Of a stretch of 64,000 bases of DNA, positions 15,430-23,373 are shown in pieces. Source of the stretch: Gammaproteobacteria bacterium (lineage in GTDB: Bacteria; Pseudomonadota; Gammaproteobacteria; Pseudomonadales; Pseudohongiellaceae); the NCBI GenBank assembly GCA_029246545.1, contig JAQWMX010000021.1, positions 22,702 to 86,701 of the forward strand, written 5' to 3'. How positions within the stretch are numbered: the stretch's first letter is position 1; every line of letters begins with the position of its first letter. The notes beneath the pieces are model-generated. The model had not been told where the DNA came from. It searched no databases and was given only the letters and a program-made list of their open reading frames with translations. The translations under genes and the position numbers were made by a program.

Positions 15430-16689
15430 ATGAATAATAATTTTCATTCTAACTTGCTGGATAGCGTGTGCTATCCCCTGAAACTATCAAATATTAGCCT
15501 CATTTTAATGGCAATGTTTTGTGGCAGTTTTATTTTTTTGGCACTCACTTTTTTTAGCACAGAAGGACTCACAAGTCTTCTTGCTGTCTATGCCATTGCC
15601 AAAGGCTTGGTTCCTTTTTTACTTATTGCCAATAGGTTGTTCGAATATGGCCTAAACATTATAGAAGCATCCTTAAGAGATAATGACAGTCTTTTAGAAA
15701 GCCCTATTGAATATAATATTGCTGCGGTTTTGTTTGAAGAGCACAGAATCACCAAACAAATACTCGTAATCCTTATTTTTTTCACCTGTTTTCAATTTTT
15801 ATTTTCGAGCGGATTTCAATTTTCCGCCTACTTTGGATTGTTTCTGTTGGCTTTAATACTACCAGCCACATTGGTAATAAATGCATTATCCGGTGACTTC
15901 ATAGAGATTTTTAACCCTGTAAAACTAATCAAAATTAGCTTACTCATAGGTAAGCCCTATTTCCTGACAGTATTACTTTCAAGTTTAATTTTTATATCAG
16001 CTGTAAACTTACCCCTTATGGGTTTCAGTGGTTTTTTTGCACTACTGTTGTTTATTCTTTATATGAGTTTAATTCTCTTCCGATTTTTAGGCCTAAGTTT
16101 GATTGCCGAAAAGGATACTTTTCTTAATAATGTCGATTTCAATGAGGAGAAAAGGGAAAGAAGAGAACAGGCTATTGCACTGGAACCTTTAGATAAAGTA
16201 TTAAGGAAAACCTATGAATTAGTCACTGCTGGCAAGTATGAAGAAGCCAAAGCTACCATAAGCCCTGTCGTTTCATACGATAACTGGCGACGTTTCGATC
16301 AGGTATTCAGCTACACGTCAGAGTGGCCAAAAACAAAACTTAGCTTAGAATTAATTAAGCTTTATTTACCCCAGTTAATGCATGAGAATAATTCATTAAA
16401 AGCTTTCAAACTATGCACCTGGGCTCTGCGAAAAGATTCCAGATTTTACTTAAAAGATGACGACTGCATATTTTTTCTTATCAAAGAAGCTAGTGTTCAT
16501 GAACAATTCAAACTGATCATCGATTTGATTAATAATTACCTAGAAGTTGTCCCATCTAATCAGAAGACAGGCAAATTACTATTTTCAGCTGCAGATATCT
16601 GTCAGTCACATTTAAAAAGTAAAGAAAACTATGAAAAATTCATTATACTTTATACACAATGGCAAAAAAGTAATGGGATAATTCAATGA
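15430..16689 (+). CDS. Polytopic membrane protein with helical repeat-like C-terminus
   Basis: 419 residues from the ATG at 15430; a GTG five codons earlier is possible and no ribosome site decides. The first half has about five or six membrane helices (to about residue 225). The second half is soluble and helical with charged residues, perhaps TPR-like (Y-E-L-V-T-A-G-K-Y-E-E-A-K near 255). No known family is recognised. Its stop overlaps the ATG of the secreted cyclophilin gene by four bases (ATGA), so the two are co-translated and may act together at the envelope. Confidence 0.65.
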   Translation: MNNNFHSNLLDSVCYPLKLSNISLILMAMFCGSFIFLALTFFSTEGLTSLLAVYAIAKGLVPFLLIANRLFEYGLNIIEASLRDNDSLLESPIEYNIAAVLFEEHRITKQILVILIFFTCFQFLFSSGFQFSAYFGLFLLALILPATLVINALSGDFIEIFNPVKLIKISLLIGKPYFLTVLLSSLIFISAVNLPLMGFSGFFALLLFILYMSLILFRFLGLSLIAEKDTFLNNVDFNEEKRERREQAIALEPLDKVLRKTYELVTAGKYEEAKATISPVVSYDNWRRFDQVFSYTSEWPKTKLSLELIKLYLPQLMHENNSLKAFKLCTWALRKDSRFYLKDDDCIFFLIKEASVHEQFKLIIDLINNYLEVVPSNQKTGKLLFSAADICQSHLKSKENYEKFIILYTQWQKSNGIIQ

Positions 16690-17300
16690 ATTCAAAAAGA
16701 ATAATGAATAAATTTACCTTTACAATCTTTGTATTTTTTTTGATCTTCCCTCTTATACTAAAAGCACAAGACAGAGTAATAATGTTGACCAGTGAAGGCG
16801 ATATTGAGATTGAACTTAATATAAGCAGCGCCCCAATCACGGCAGGAAATTTTTTAAATTTAGTAGATAACAGGCAATTGGACGGTGGGCTTTTTTACCG
16901 CGTGGTGAGCTATGAAAATGATAAAGGCTCACCTTTAATTGAAGTTATTCAAGGTGGACTAGGTGATAGAGCAGATAACTTTGAAGCTATCGAACACGAA
17001 ACCACAGAACAGACAGGCATTCTACATACCGATGGTGTGATATCGATGGCACGAGGTGCTGTTGGCACAGCCAGCACTGAATTTTTTATTATTCTTGGAG
17101 ATCAACCTAGCTTAGATTATGGCGGCACTAGAAATGCTGATGGCCAGGGTTTCGCTGCTTTTGGTAAAGTTGTAAATGGCATGGAAGTTGTTCGTAAAAT
17201 TCAGAGTTTACCTGCTGATGGGCCAAGTGATTCAGAATACACTTTAGATCAAATCTTAAAAGAGCCTGTCAGAATAAATTCAATTCGGCGTATTCAATAA
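16686..17300 (+). CDS. Exported cyclophilin-type peptidyl-prolyl isomerase
   Basis: A 204-residue protein with a signal peptide (hydrophobic 10-25, cleavage near L-K-A) and a bacterial cyclophilin domain. It speeds cis-trans isomerisation of prolyl bonds, here in the periplasm. Motifs: T-S-E-G-D-I-E-I-E-L near 36, A-P-I-T-A-G-N-F near 49, F-Y-R-V-V near 70 (catalytic Arg), S-M-A-R near 121, F-F-I-I-L-G near 133, and F-G-K-V-V-N-G-M-E-V-V near 160. Length suits PpiA-type enzymes. It overlaps the upstream membrane protein gene and ends convergently with the crotonase gene. Confidence 0.9.
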   Translation: MNSKRIMNKFTFTIFVFFLIFPLILKAQDRVIMLTSEGDIEIELNISSAPITAGNFLNLVDNRQLDGGLFYRVVSYENDKGSPLIEVIQGGLGDRADNFEAIEHETTEQTGILHTDGVISMARGAVGTASTEFFIILGDQPSLDYGGTRNADGQGFAAFGKVVNGMEVVRKIQSLPADGPSDSEYTLDQILKEPVRINSIRRIQ

Positions 17301-17313
17301 TAATTTATAGGCT

Positions 17314-18096
17314 TCATTTACCTGAAAATTTTGGTTCACGTTTTTCAATAAAAGCATTCACCCCTTCCGTTTTATCTTCAGAAGAAAAAGCTTGCCCGAA
17401 AAGTTCAGCTTCAAGTTCCAAACCTTCTGCTTGGTTTAATTCAAAACCATCTGTCACTGCACGCTTAGCTAAACGCACAGCAAGTGGACTACGTTTAGTA
17501 ATACTTTTAGCTATTGCCATGCATTTTTCTAATAAAAGCCCAGCTTCTACAACTTCTGCAACCAAGCCCCAATCCTTAGCCTTTTGTGCGGAATAGATAT
17601 CACCCGTTGCAATAATCATCTTAGCTTTTGCTTTACCAATATAGCGAGAAAGTCGTTGGGTGCCACCATAACCAGGAATCAAACCCAGACTCACTTCGGG
17701 TAAGCCAAATTTTGCTAGGTCACTGGCAATAATAAAATCACAGGCCATAGCCAATTCAAGCCCGCCACCTAAAGCGAAGCCATTTACTGCTGCAATAACA
17801 GGAATAGGACAATCTTCTATTGCTTGAAAAACTTTTTGGCCTTTTTGAGCTGCCTCAGCACCGCTATTTTTATCTACAGCAGACATTTCTTTGATATCGG
17901 CACCCGCGACAAAAGCTTTGTCACCACTACCGGTAATAATTAAACAACATAAATCTATTTTGGAATTTAATTCTTCAAAAAACAGCCCCAACTCAGTTAA
18001 CACTTGTGCATTTAAAGCATTAAGAGCCTGAGTGCGTGAAATAGTTAAGACCCCAATGCGGTCTTTGACATCAAATTCTAAGGTTTCAAATTTCAT
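17314..18096 (-). CDS. Enoyl-CoA hydratase (crotonase family)
   Basis: A 260-residue crotonase, hydrating trans-2-enoyl-CoA in fatty or amino acid breakdown. Motifs: A-G-A-D-I-K-E-M near residue 65 (oxyanion hole), G-F-A-L-G-G-G-L-E-L-A-M-A-C-D near 105 with the first catalytic Glu, and F-G-L-P-E-V-S-L-G-L-I-P-G near 131 with the second. Both Glu residues are present, so true hydratase activity is plausible. Length is normal. It stands alone on the minus strand; no thiolase or dehydrogenase is adjacent. Confidence 0.9.
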   Translation of the reverse strand: MKFETLEFDVKDRIGVLTISRTQALNALNAQVLTELGLFFEELNSKIDLCCLIITGSGDKAFVAGADIKEMSAVDKNSGAEAAQKGQKVFQAIEDCPIPVIAAVNGFALGGGLELAMACDFIIASDLAKFGLPEVSLGLIPGYGGTQRLSRYIGKAKAKMIIATGDIYSAQKAKDWGLVAEVVEAGLLLEKCMAIAKSITKRSPLAVRLAKRAVTDGFELNQAEGLELEAELFGQAFSSEDKTEGVNAFIEKREPKFSGK

Positions 18097-18185
18097 ATTT
18101 TTATCAATAATTAAAATGTCAGAGCAAAACTAAGCTGATTTTATTCTAGCACTTGAAATAAAGGCAAAATTTGATCACAACTTAC

Positions 18186-19205
18186 TTATTTATAAAATTC
18201 CTTGATGGCCTCAATTGTAGTATCTACATCCTCTCGGCTTATATCCAGATGGCAAACAAGCCTTGCTGTATATCGAGCATCAATCAAGATATCCCGCTGT
18301 TCTAAAAACTCTGATAAAGCAATAAAGTCGCCTTCGTGGGCTTTTAAAAAAACCATATTGGTATGCAAGGAATCAAGATCAACATCAAGCTGTGGGATTT
18401 TCGCTAGTTCTGCACCTAATAAAGCGGCATGATCATGATCAATTTGTAAGCGTTGAATATTATTTTCCAGTACATAAATCCCTGCTGCCGCGACAATGCC
18501 AGCCTGACGCATTCCGCCACCCAATGTTTTGCGCCATCGGTGCGCTTCTTTAATTAATTCACTACTACCACATAAAACAGAACCAATAGGAGCACCTAAG
18601 CCTTTAGATAAACAAATCGAAACCGAATCAAAATATTGTGCTATTTCTTTAACTTCAATTCCAAGATTGACCACAGCATTAAAAACTCTGGCGCCATCAA
18701 GATGATTTAACAATCCATGTTCGCTGGCTAATGATGTAGCGGATTTTATATATTCCATCGGTAAAACTTTTCCAGCAATCGTGTTTTCCAAGCAAAGTAA
18801 GCGCGATTTTGCGAAATGAAAATCATCAGGCTTGATTGCAGCAAGAATATTCTCCAGAGCAATCGAACCATCCACTTCATTTGTGATTGGTTGGGGTTGA
18901 ATACTTCCCAATATCGCAGCCCCACCACCTTCATATTTATAGGTATGGGCATCTTGACCAACAAGATATTCATCTCCTCGCTGACAATGACACATCAGTG
19001 CAATTAAATTTGATTGTGTGCCACTAGAGGCAAAAATAGCGGCTTCCTTTCCCAGCATTTCTGCGGCCATAGCTTCCAGCCTTTTCACCGTTGGATCATC
19101 ACCCCAAACGTCGTCACCTACCAGTGCTGTTGCCATTAATTCACGCATGGCAGTATTTGGTCTAGTTACTGTGTCACTTCTATAATCAATCATGCTTTGG
19201 CTCAT
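18186..19205 (-). CDS. ltaE: Low-specificity L-threonine aldolase
   Basis: A 339-residue PLP enzyme cleaving L-threonine or allo-threonine to glycine and acetaldehyde. Motifs: Y-R-S-D-T-V-T-R-P near residue 8, A-S-S-G-T-Q-S-N near 59 (phosphate site), H-L-D-G-A-R near 168, and S-I-C-L-S-K-G-L-G-A-P near 195 with the Schiff-base Lys. Length is usual. An internal Met four codons later is an alternative start. It lies upstream of an ERIC-like palindrome and is transcribed away from it. Confidence 0.9.
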   Translation of the reverse strand: MSQSMIDYRSDTVTRPNTAMRELMATALVGDDVWGDDPTVKRLEAMAAEMLGKEAAIFASSGTQSNLIALMCHCQRGDEYLVGQDAHTYKYEGGGAAILGSIQPQPITNEVDGSIALENILAAIKPDDFHFAKSRLLCLENTIAGKVLPMEYIKSATSLASEHGLLNHLDGARVFNAVVNLGIEVKEIAQYFDSVSICLSKGLGAPIGSVLCGSSELIKEAHRWRKTLGGGMRQAGIVAAAGIYVLENNIQRLQIDHDHAALLGAELAKIPQLDVDLDSLHTNMVFLKAHEGDFIALSEFLEQRDILIDARYTARLVCHLDISREDVDTTIEAIKEFYK

Positions 19206-19330
19206 TCTTTTTTTAACTTATTAATTGTGAGTCTACTGTAGTTCGAACGCTTTTGCTCCTCACCAGCAATTTAACTCCCAATCGTTAAATACATAAATAA
19301 TTCTTGAATCATTATTTTAATTACATTTCA

Positions 19331-19446
19331 GCGATTAGGAGTTTTACTTCTGGGCGAGGCAATAACCCGCACAAAGAGGGAACATACAAACAGTATGTGA
19401 CCGACTGAGCAGGTTATTAACGATGTCCGGGAGTAAAAACAATCGC
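19331..19446. repeat. ERIC-like imperfect palindrome, copy A
   Basis: A 116-bp imperfect inverted repeat. Its ends GCGATT and AATCGC pair, as do GTTTTACT with AGTAAAAAC and AATAACC with GGTTATT. The centre is ACATAC-AAACA-GTATGT-GAC. This central stem followed by a G-A-C-x-G-A run, and the AACGATGT right arm, resemble the copies at 36092 and 53726, though it is more diverged. It lies just past the stop of the synthase gene. Confidence 0.7.
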
Positions 19447-19451
19447 TCCCA

Positions 19452-20990
19452 CTAATTATTATGTAACTGAGTATTAACCATTCGTAGAGTTGCGATAACT
19501 GCTGCATAAACCTGATTCGCATAAACCCCTCGCGTACGCAAGTCTCGTCCTCTCGATCCTTCTACATCCCAGGTAATAGTACATTCTGTTAAAGCTCCCG
19601 CTTTACCGCCATTTGGAATACGGACTGCATAATCAACTAACTCAGGCATTGTAAAATCTAAGCCTTGCATAATTTTTTTCAAAGCATCCATAAAGGCTGA
19701 AAACCCACCGTTACCATGTCCAATGTCTTCATAATCAGCTCCATTAATGTTCACTGATAATTTCACTTCAGACTCGTCGCCAAATGTACTGTTGATTTGA
19801 CAATCCAGTAAACGAATATGATGGTAATCACTACTTTCCAGAACATCAGCAATAATGAATGGTAAGTCATCGGCGGTAATAACTTCTTTTGAATCGCCGA
19901 GTTTGACCACCCTATCTAATACTTTTTTCAAATTTTCTGCTGATAATGATATGCCCAGTTCTTCAATATTTTTTAAGACAGAGGCTTTACCACTGAGTTT
20001 GCCTAAAGCATAGGTACGCCTGCGATCAAAGCGTTCCGGACTCAATTTTGTTTCATAAAGACCACCTTTCACGTCCCCATCTGCATGAATACCGGAAGTT
20101 TGTGTAAAAACATCTTCACCAATTATTGGCGCATTACCTGAAAGCCATTTACCAGAGAAACTCTCAACCATTTTACTGACATAGGCTAAATGAGTTTCAT
20201 CTATAGCAGTCTCAACACCCAATTTGTCTTTCAAAACTACAGCAAGTTCAGCCAGTGAAACATTACCTGCTCTCTCGCCTAAACAATTCACCGTGCAATG
20301 TAAATTACTGACGCCGGATTCAACCGCTGCCATACAATTTGCAACAGCCAGGCCATAATCATTATGTGGATGGAAATCAAATAGCTCATCAGGAAAGTGA
20401 GTCTGCATATCTTTCAAAGCTGCAGTGACTTCAGTCGGACTCATTACACCTAAAGTATCAGGCAACATGAAATGTTCTATACCACTGTCTTTAATAAGCG
20501 ACATTAAACCAAACACATAATCTTTATTATCTTTATAACCATTGGACCAATCTTCTAGATAGGCATTAACTTTAATGCCGTTTTCTTTGGCATAAACTAC
20601 AGTCTTCTTGATATCTTCAGCATGTTGTTCCAAGGTTTTACCCAACTGATTATGACAATGGTTTTCACTGCCTTTGGTCAACAAATTCAGCACTCGGCCG
20701 CCACAATCCATTATCCAATCAATGCTTAAGGTGTGGTCAACAAAACCCAAAACTTCCACTTTATCCAGGTAGCTATTTTGCCCAGCCCACTCATTAATAC
20801 TTCGAACAGCTTCTTTTTCACCTTCTGAAACTCGTGCAGATGCAACTTCAATGCGATCAACCCTAAGTGCTTCTAGCAATGCCTGAGCAATATTCAGTTT
20901 TTCCTCAGCAGCAAAAGACACTCCTTGAGTTTGTTCACCATCTCGCAATGTGGTGTCCATTAAAGAAACGTAATCGGGCAGCTTATTCAT
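19452..20990 (-). CDS. Citramalate / 2-isopropylmalate synthase
   Basis: A 512-residue acyl-CoA:2-oxoacid Claisen condensing enzyme of the LeuA/CimA family. Order: TIM-barrel start M-D-T-T-L-R-D-G-E-Q-T (about 11-21), metal motif F-H-P-H-N-D-Y-G near 208, G-E-R-A-G-N near 236, then the regulatory LeuA-C domain from about 380. CimA makes citramalate from pyruvate for isoleucine; LeuA makes isopropylmalate for leucine. The upstream leader peptide has three Ile codons in a row, which favours the isoleucine route. AGGA lies 8 bases before the ATG. Homologues of this type are also common in Bacteroidetes, as I recall. Confidence 0.85.
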   Translation of the reverse strand: MNKLPDYVSLMDTTLRDGEQTQGVSFAAEEKLNIAQALLEALRVDRIEVASARVSEGEKEAVRSINEWAGQNSYLDKVEVLGFVDHTLSIDWIMDCGGRVLNLLTKGSENHCHNQLGKTLEQHAEDIKKTVVYAKENGIKVNAYLEDWSNGYKDNKDYVFGLMSLIKDSGIEHFMLPDTLGVMSPTEVTAALKDMQTHFPDELFDFHPHNDYGLAVANCMAAVESGVSNLHCTVNCLGERAGNVSLAELAVVLKDKLGVETAIDETHLAYVSKMVESFSGKWLSGNAPIIGEDVFTQTSGIHADGDVKGGLYETKLSPERFDRRRTYALGKLSGKASVLKNIEELGISLSAENLKKVLDRVVKLGDSKEVITADDLPFIIADVLESSDYHHIRLLDCQINSTFGDESEVKLSVNINGADYEDIGHGNGGFSAFMDALKKIMQGLDFTMPELVDYAVRIPNGGKAGALTECTITWDVEGSRGRDLRTRGVYANQVYAAVIATLRMVNTQLHNN

Positions 20991-21005
20991 AATCTAAATC
21001 CTAGA

Positions 21006-21035
21006 AAGCAAAAACCCGCCTTAAGGCGGGTTTTT
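21006..21035 (-). terminator. Attenuator terminator before the synthase gene
   Basis: AAAAACCCGCC (plus 21010-21020) pairs perfectly with GGCGGGTTTTT (21025-21035) around TTAA. Read on the minus strand it ends in five T, 20 bases before the synthase ATG. Its 5' arm, AACCCGCC, can instead pair with GGTGGGTT (plus 21062-21069), which covers the end of the leader peptide, so it can be disrupted by an antiterminator. Confidence 0.85.
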
Positions 21036-21059
21036 GGAAATTTTGCATATGCAAGAACT

Positions 21060-21116
21060 TCAACCCACCAAGTGGCGTCGAATAATAATGCTGTTGCTTG
21101 TTAATGTCGTTCTCAT
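21060..21116 (-). CDS. Ile-rich leader peptide (attenuator control peptide)
   Basis: An 18-codon reading frame giving MRTTLTSNSIIIRRHLVG. Three consecutive ATT (Ile) codons at positions 10-12, then Leu and Val near the stop, match the layout of branched-chain amino acid leader peptides. The last codons (TTG GTG GGT TGA) form the antiterminator arm. An early hairpin, CCAC-TTG-GTGG, overlaps the same place and would serve as the protector stem. Slow translation at the Ile codons would free the arm and let transcription continue. There is no ribosome site; the predicted transcript start lies within a few bases of the ATG, so it may be leaderless. Confidence 0.75.
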   Translation of the reverse strand: MRTTLTSNSIIIRRHLVG

Positions 21117-21124
21117 GGGACGCG

Positions 21125-21153
21125 ATAATCGTGAATATCACTTTAAAAGTCAA
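21125..21153 (-). promoter_or_regulatory. Sigma70 promoter of the attenuator and synthase
   Basis: On the minus strand TTGACT (plus 21148-21153) and GATTAT (plus 21125-21130) are separated by exactly 17 bases. The expected start is about 6-8 bases further, next to the leader peptide ATG. Confidence 0.7.
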
Positions 21154-21179
21154 GTATTGTCGGTAGAAGCTAGATTAAG

Positions 21180-21476
21180 TTATTTCCCAAGTAACTTCTC
21201 TAATGTCGTTAAATATTCAACGAAAGCTTTCTGGCCTTTTTTAGTAATCGAAACAAAAGTAAAGGGCTTACGCTCTACAAAAGATTTTTTTACGTTGATA
21301 TAGCTCGCATCATTTAAGCGACGGATATGCACACTGAGATTGCCATCAGTAACTTCTAAGGCATCGCGCAAAGTAGTAAAACTTGCACCTTCAATGCCGT
21401 TCAAATATGCCATGATAGCCAACCTGGCTTGTGGATGAATGATTTCATCCAGTGTCCCTAATGCTGTTTTAGGCAT
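21180..21476 (-). CDS. Small winged-helix transcriptional regulator
   Basis: A 98-residue protein consisting almost only of a winged helix of the PF13601 (MarR/ArsR-like) kind: I-I-H-P-Q-A-R-L-A-I-M-A-Y-L at 12-25, the recognition region F-T-T-L-R-D-A-L-E-V-T-D-G-N-L-S-V-H near 33-50, and a basic wing R-K-P-F-T-F-V-S-I-T-K-K-G near 69-81. No ligand domain is present. It is the last gene of a three-gene operon with two membrane proteins, starting 3 bases after the previous stop, and probably represses that operon through the twin palindromes at 22706-22732. Confidence 0.85.
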   Translation of the reverse strand: MPKTALGTLDEIIHPQARLAIMAYLNGIEGASFTTLRDALEVTDGNLSVHIRRLNDASYINVKKSFVERKPFTFVSITKKGQKAFVEYLTTLEKLLGK

Positions 21477-21479
21477 TAG

Positions 21480-22112
21480 TTAAGCCTTCTTGCCTAAGCG
21501 CATAATCGCCAAACCAGGTCCAGCCATCAGACCTATATAGGCCACTGTATAAATAACGCCTATGGCAAAAGAGTTACCAAATTGCGAAACAAAAACCGCA
21601 ATCAGCCACCACCCAAATGCAACCCATCTTAACCACCCCATACTTATGATGGCTGCTGTTGCAAAAAAGGCTAAACCTGTCATCGCCGGTGCAATTATAG
21701 TGAGGCTATACAAAAGGTTTTCTTTACCTGAAATAGCTAAACCAAATAATAAACACATAGTTAAACAAAAACCGATCCAGATGGATGCATACATACGTGC
21801 GCCGGTATTTAAAGGCCCTCGGGAATGCAAATACCCTAAGATAATTGATCCTATTATTCCTAGACCTAACATCACAAACCAAATATAAGCCGTCATTTGA
21901 TTGGCAGTTTCATTCGTTAAAACTCCCCTTAACATGTCAAAAGCTTGTGCCAAGCCTAAGACAACTCCCCATAACACCAAATACCTGCCATCGAGAGCTG
22001 CAGAAGTTTGAGCATCAAGCATCATTTTCCTAATCAAGGCTAGATCTGCCTCAGCATCAGATACATCTGGCGATACATCCCCAGGACCATTTTCTTGTTG
22101 TGTGTCACTCAT
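21480..22112 (-). CDS. Six-helix membrane protein of unknown function
   Basis: 210 residues from the ATG at 22112, supported by AAGGA 7 bases upstream; a GTG five codons earlier lacks such a site. After an acidic, soluble N-terminus (about 45 residues) come six hydrophobic helices. I recognise no family motif. Its place between a DUF2306-like membrane protein and a winged-helix regulator suggests a regulated envelope module. Confidence 0.7.
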   Translation of the reverse strand: MSDTQQENGPGDVSPDVSDAEADLALIRKMMLDAQTSAALDGRYLVLWGVVLGLAQAFDMLRGVLTNETANQMTAYIWFVMLGLGIIGSIILGYLHSRGPLNTGARMYASIWIGFCLTMCLLFGLAISGKENLLYSLTIIAPAMTGLAFFATAAIISMGWLRWVAFGWWLIAVFVSQFGNSFAIGVIYTVAYIGLMAGPGLAIMRLGKKA

Positions 22113-22137
22113 CTTTTTGTCCTTCACATCGATTCAA

Positions 22138-22647
22138 TTAATTTACAGCTAAGTTACGTTGTTTAAATAGCCGTGTTGTTCTGATCAAAAATTTCACCCA
22201 CAAAACAGTAAATACCAACATGACTACCATTTGTGTCATACCAAAAATTGCGCCCTCAGCTCCAAAAAAAGGTGAGAATTGTCGTAAAGCTGGAATTCGG
22301 AGAAAAGCCTCATTAATTAAGCCACCGTAAAGCATGTAGTAACTCCAAATCATGCAACTTAGATGTGTGTTGGCCCAGGTGACGGACCGCTGTCTTGGTG
22401 CTGCATACCAGCCCAGAAATAGCGCTGCTAAAGTTCCTACAGCCATCCAGTGAAATATATTGAATTGCCCATTAGGATAGATCAATAAAGCTGAAACATT
22501 GGTAGCAATCATAGTATAGATAAACCACCGCCCCCATTTTTTATGATCTACAGAACCTTTTACAGCAAACAATGCCAAACCACCTGCAACCATAGCAAGG
22601 ACACATGCGATGCTATGCAACCAGCCTATTATTGAAATGTTTCCCAT
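22138..22647 (-). CDS. DUF2306-like membrane protein
   Basis: A 169-residue protein with about five membrane helices. The pattern L-H-S-I-A-C-V-L-A-M near residue 10, G-R-W-F-I-Y-T-M near 39, H-W-M-A-V near 66 and H-L-S-C-M-I-W-S-Y-Y near 95, with conserved His residues in or near helices, resembles DUF2306. AGGAGG lies 5 bases before the ATG, a strong site, so this first gene of the operon is well translated. Function unknown. Confidence 0.65.
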   Translation of the reverse strand: MGNISIIGWLHSIACVLAMVAGGLALFAVKGSVDHKKWGRWFIYTMIATNVSALLIYPNGQFNIFHWMAVGTLAALFLGWYAAPRQRSVTWANTHLSCMIWSYYMLYGGLINEAFLRIPALRQFSPFFGAEGAIFGMTQMVVMLVFTVLWVKFLIRTTRLFKQRNLAVN

Positions 22648-22705
22648 CTTAGCCTCCTAATAATCATTGTCTAAAACTGTAACTATTCGATTTATTTAAT
22701 TTATT

Positions 22706-22732
22706 AAAGTACTTTGTTTAATAAAGTACTTT
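22706..22732. promoter_or_regulatory. Twin palindromic operator (AAAGTACTTT, two copies)
   Basis: Two identical perfect palindromes AAAGTACTTT at 22706-22715 and 22723-22732, 17 bases centre to centre, in an AT-rich background. They lie 59-85 bases before the first gene of the membrane/regulator operon and also upstream of the divergent RDD gene. The operon encodes a small winged-helix regulator, the natural candidate to bind here. Confidence 0.7.
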
Positions 22733-22832
22733 TAGTTAATACCAAAGTCAAGCTTTTTAGAATGGAACATTTAAGTTAGGAAATGGGTGTTTGTCATTGA
22801 GAGCCCAAGGCAAACTCTTACTTGGTATTAAA

Positions 22833-23330
22833 ATGCAGTACAATGCCGCTGCCATGAACAACATAAATCCGACAATAAACACTGCTCACGCCTCCTTGTG
22901 GCGACGCCTAGCTGCTATTGTCTATGACAGTATTGTCATGCTAGCTATTTGGATTGTTGTCGGATTTTTTGTGCTCTCATCTTTTGGCATTGAGCAGGCG
23001 CAAATGGTCGAAAATGACCGTGTAGTGATGGATCCTTATTATCGAATCACCCTTTTCACATCAATGCTTGTGAGTGCTTATTTGTTTTTTGCCTGGTTCT
23101 GGACCCATAGTGGTCAAACTCTTGGCATGCAGGCTTGGAAGTTACGTGTTCAAAATACAGATGCTTCAGCAATTTCTTATAAGCAAAGTTTAATTCGTTT
23201 TGTAGTGGCACCTCTCTCCTTCATATTATTAGGCGCTGGTTATTTTTATATGTTTTTTAATACTGAAAAATTAACTTTGCCTGATCTTTTATCACACTCT
23301 GTTGTGCTCAAAGAAACCTGGGTAAAATAA
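22833..23330 (+). CDS. RDD-family membrane protein
   Basis: 165 residues from the ATG at 22833; a TTG at 22791 and an ATG at 22854 are alternatives and no ribosome site decides. The RDD signature begins L-W-R-R-L-A-A-I-V-Y-D-S (about 25) and continues with G-Q-T-L-G-M-Q-A-W-K-L-R-V near 96, with three or four membrane helices. RDD proteins are poorly defined; some act in ion transport. It is divergent from the DUF2306-like operon and shares its control region. Confidence 0.85.
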   Translation: MQYNAAAMNNINPTINTAHASLWRRLAAIVYDSIVMLAIWIVVGFFVLSSFGIEQAQMVENDRVVMDPYYRITLFTSMLVSAYLFFAWFWTHSGQTLGMQAWKLRVQNTDASAISYKQSLIRFVVAPLSFILLGAGYFYMFFNTEKLTLPDLLSHSVVLKETWVK

Positions 23331-23373
23331 GCCGGTATTTTTTACGAAGTTTAGAAATTTTGAAAATAAAAAG

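Noticed and set aside
21034..21303. 89-codon plus-strand open frame
   Set aside because: It lies antisense to the leader peptide, attenuator and the end of the winged-helix gene; its product has no recognisable pattern, while the minus-strand control elements explain the region.
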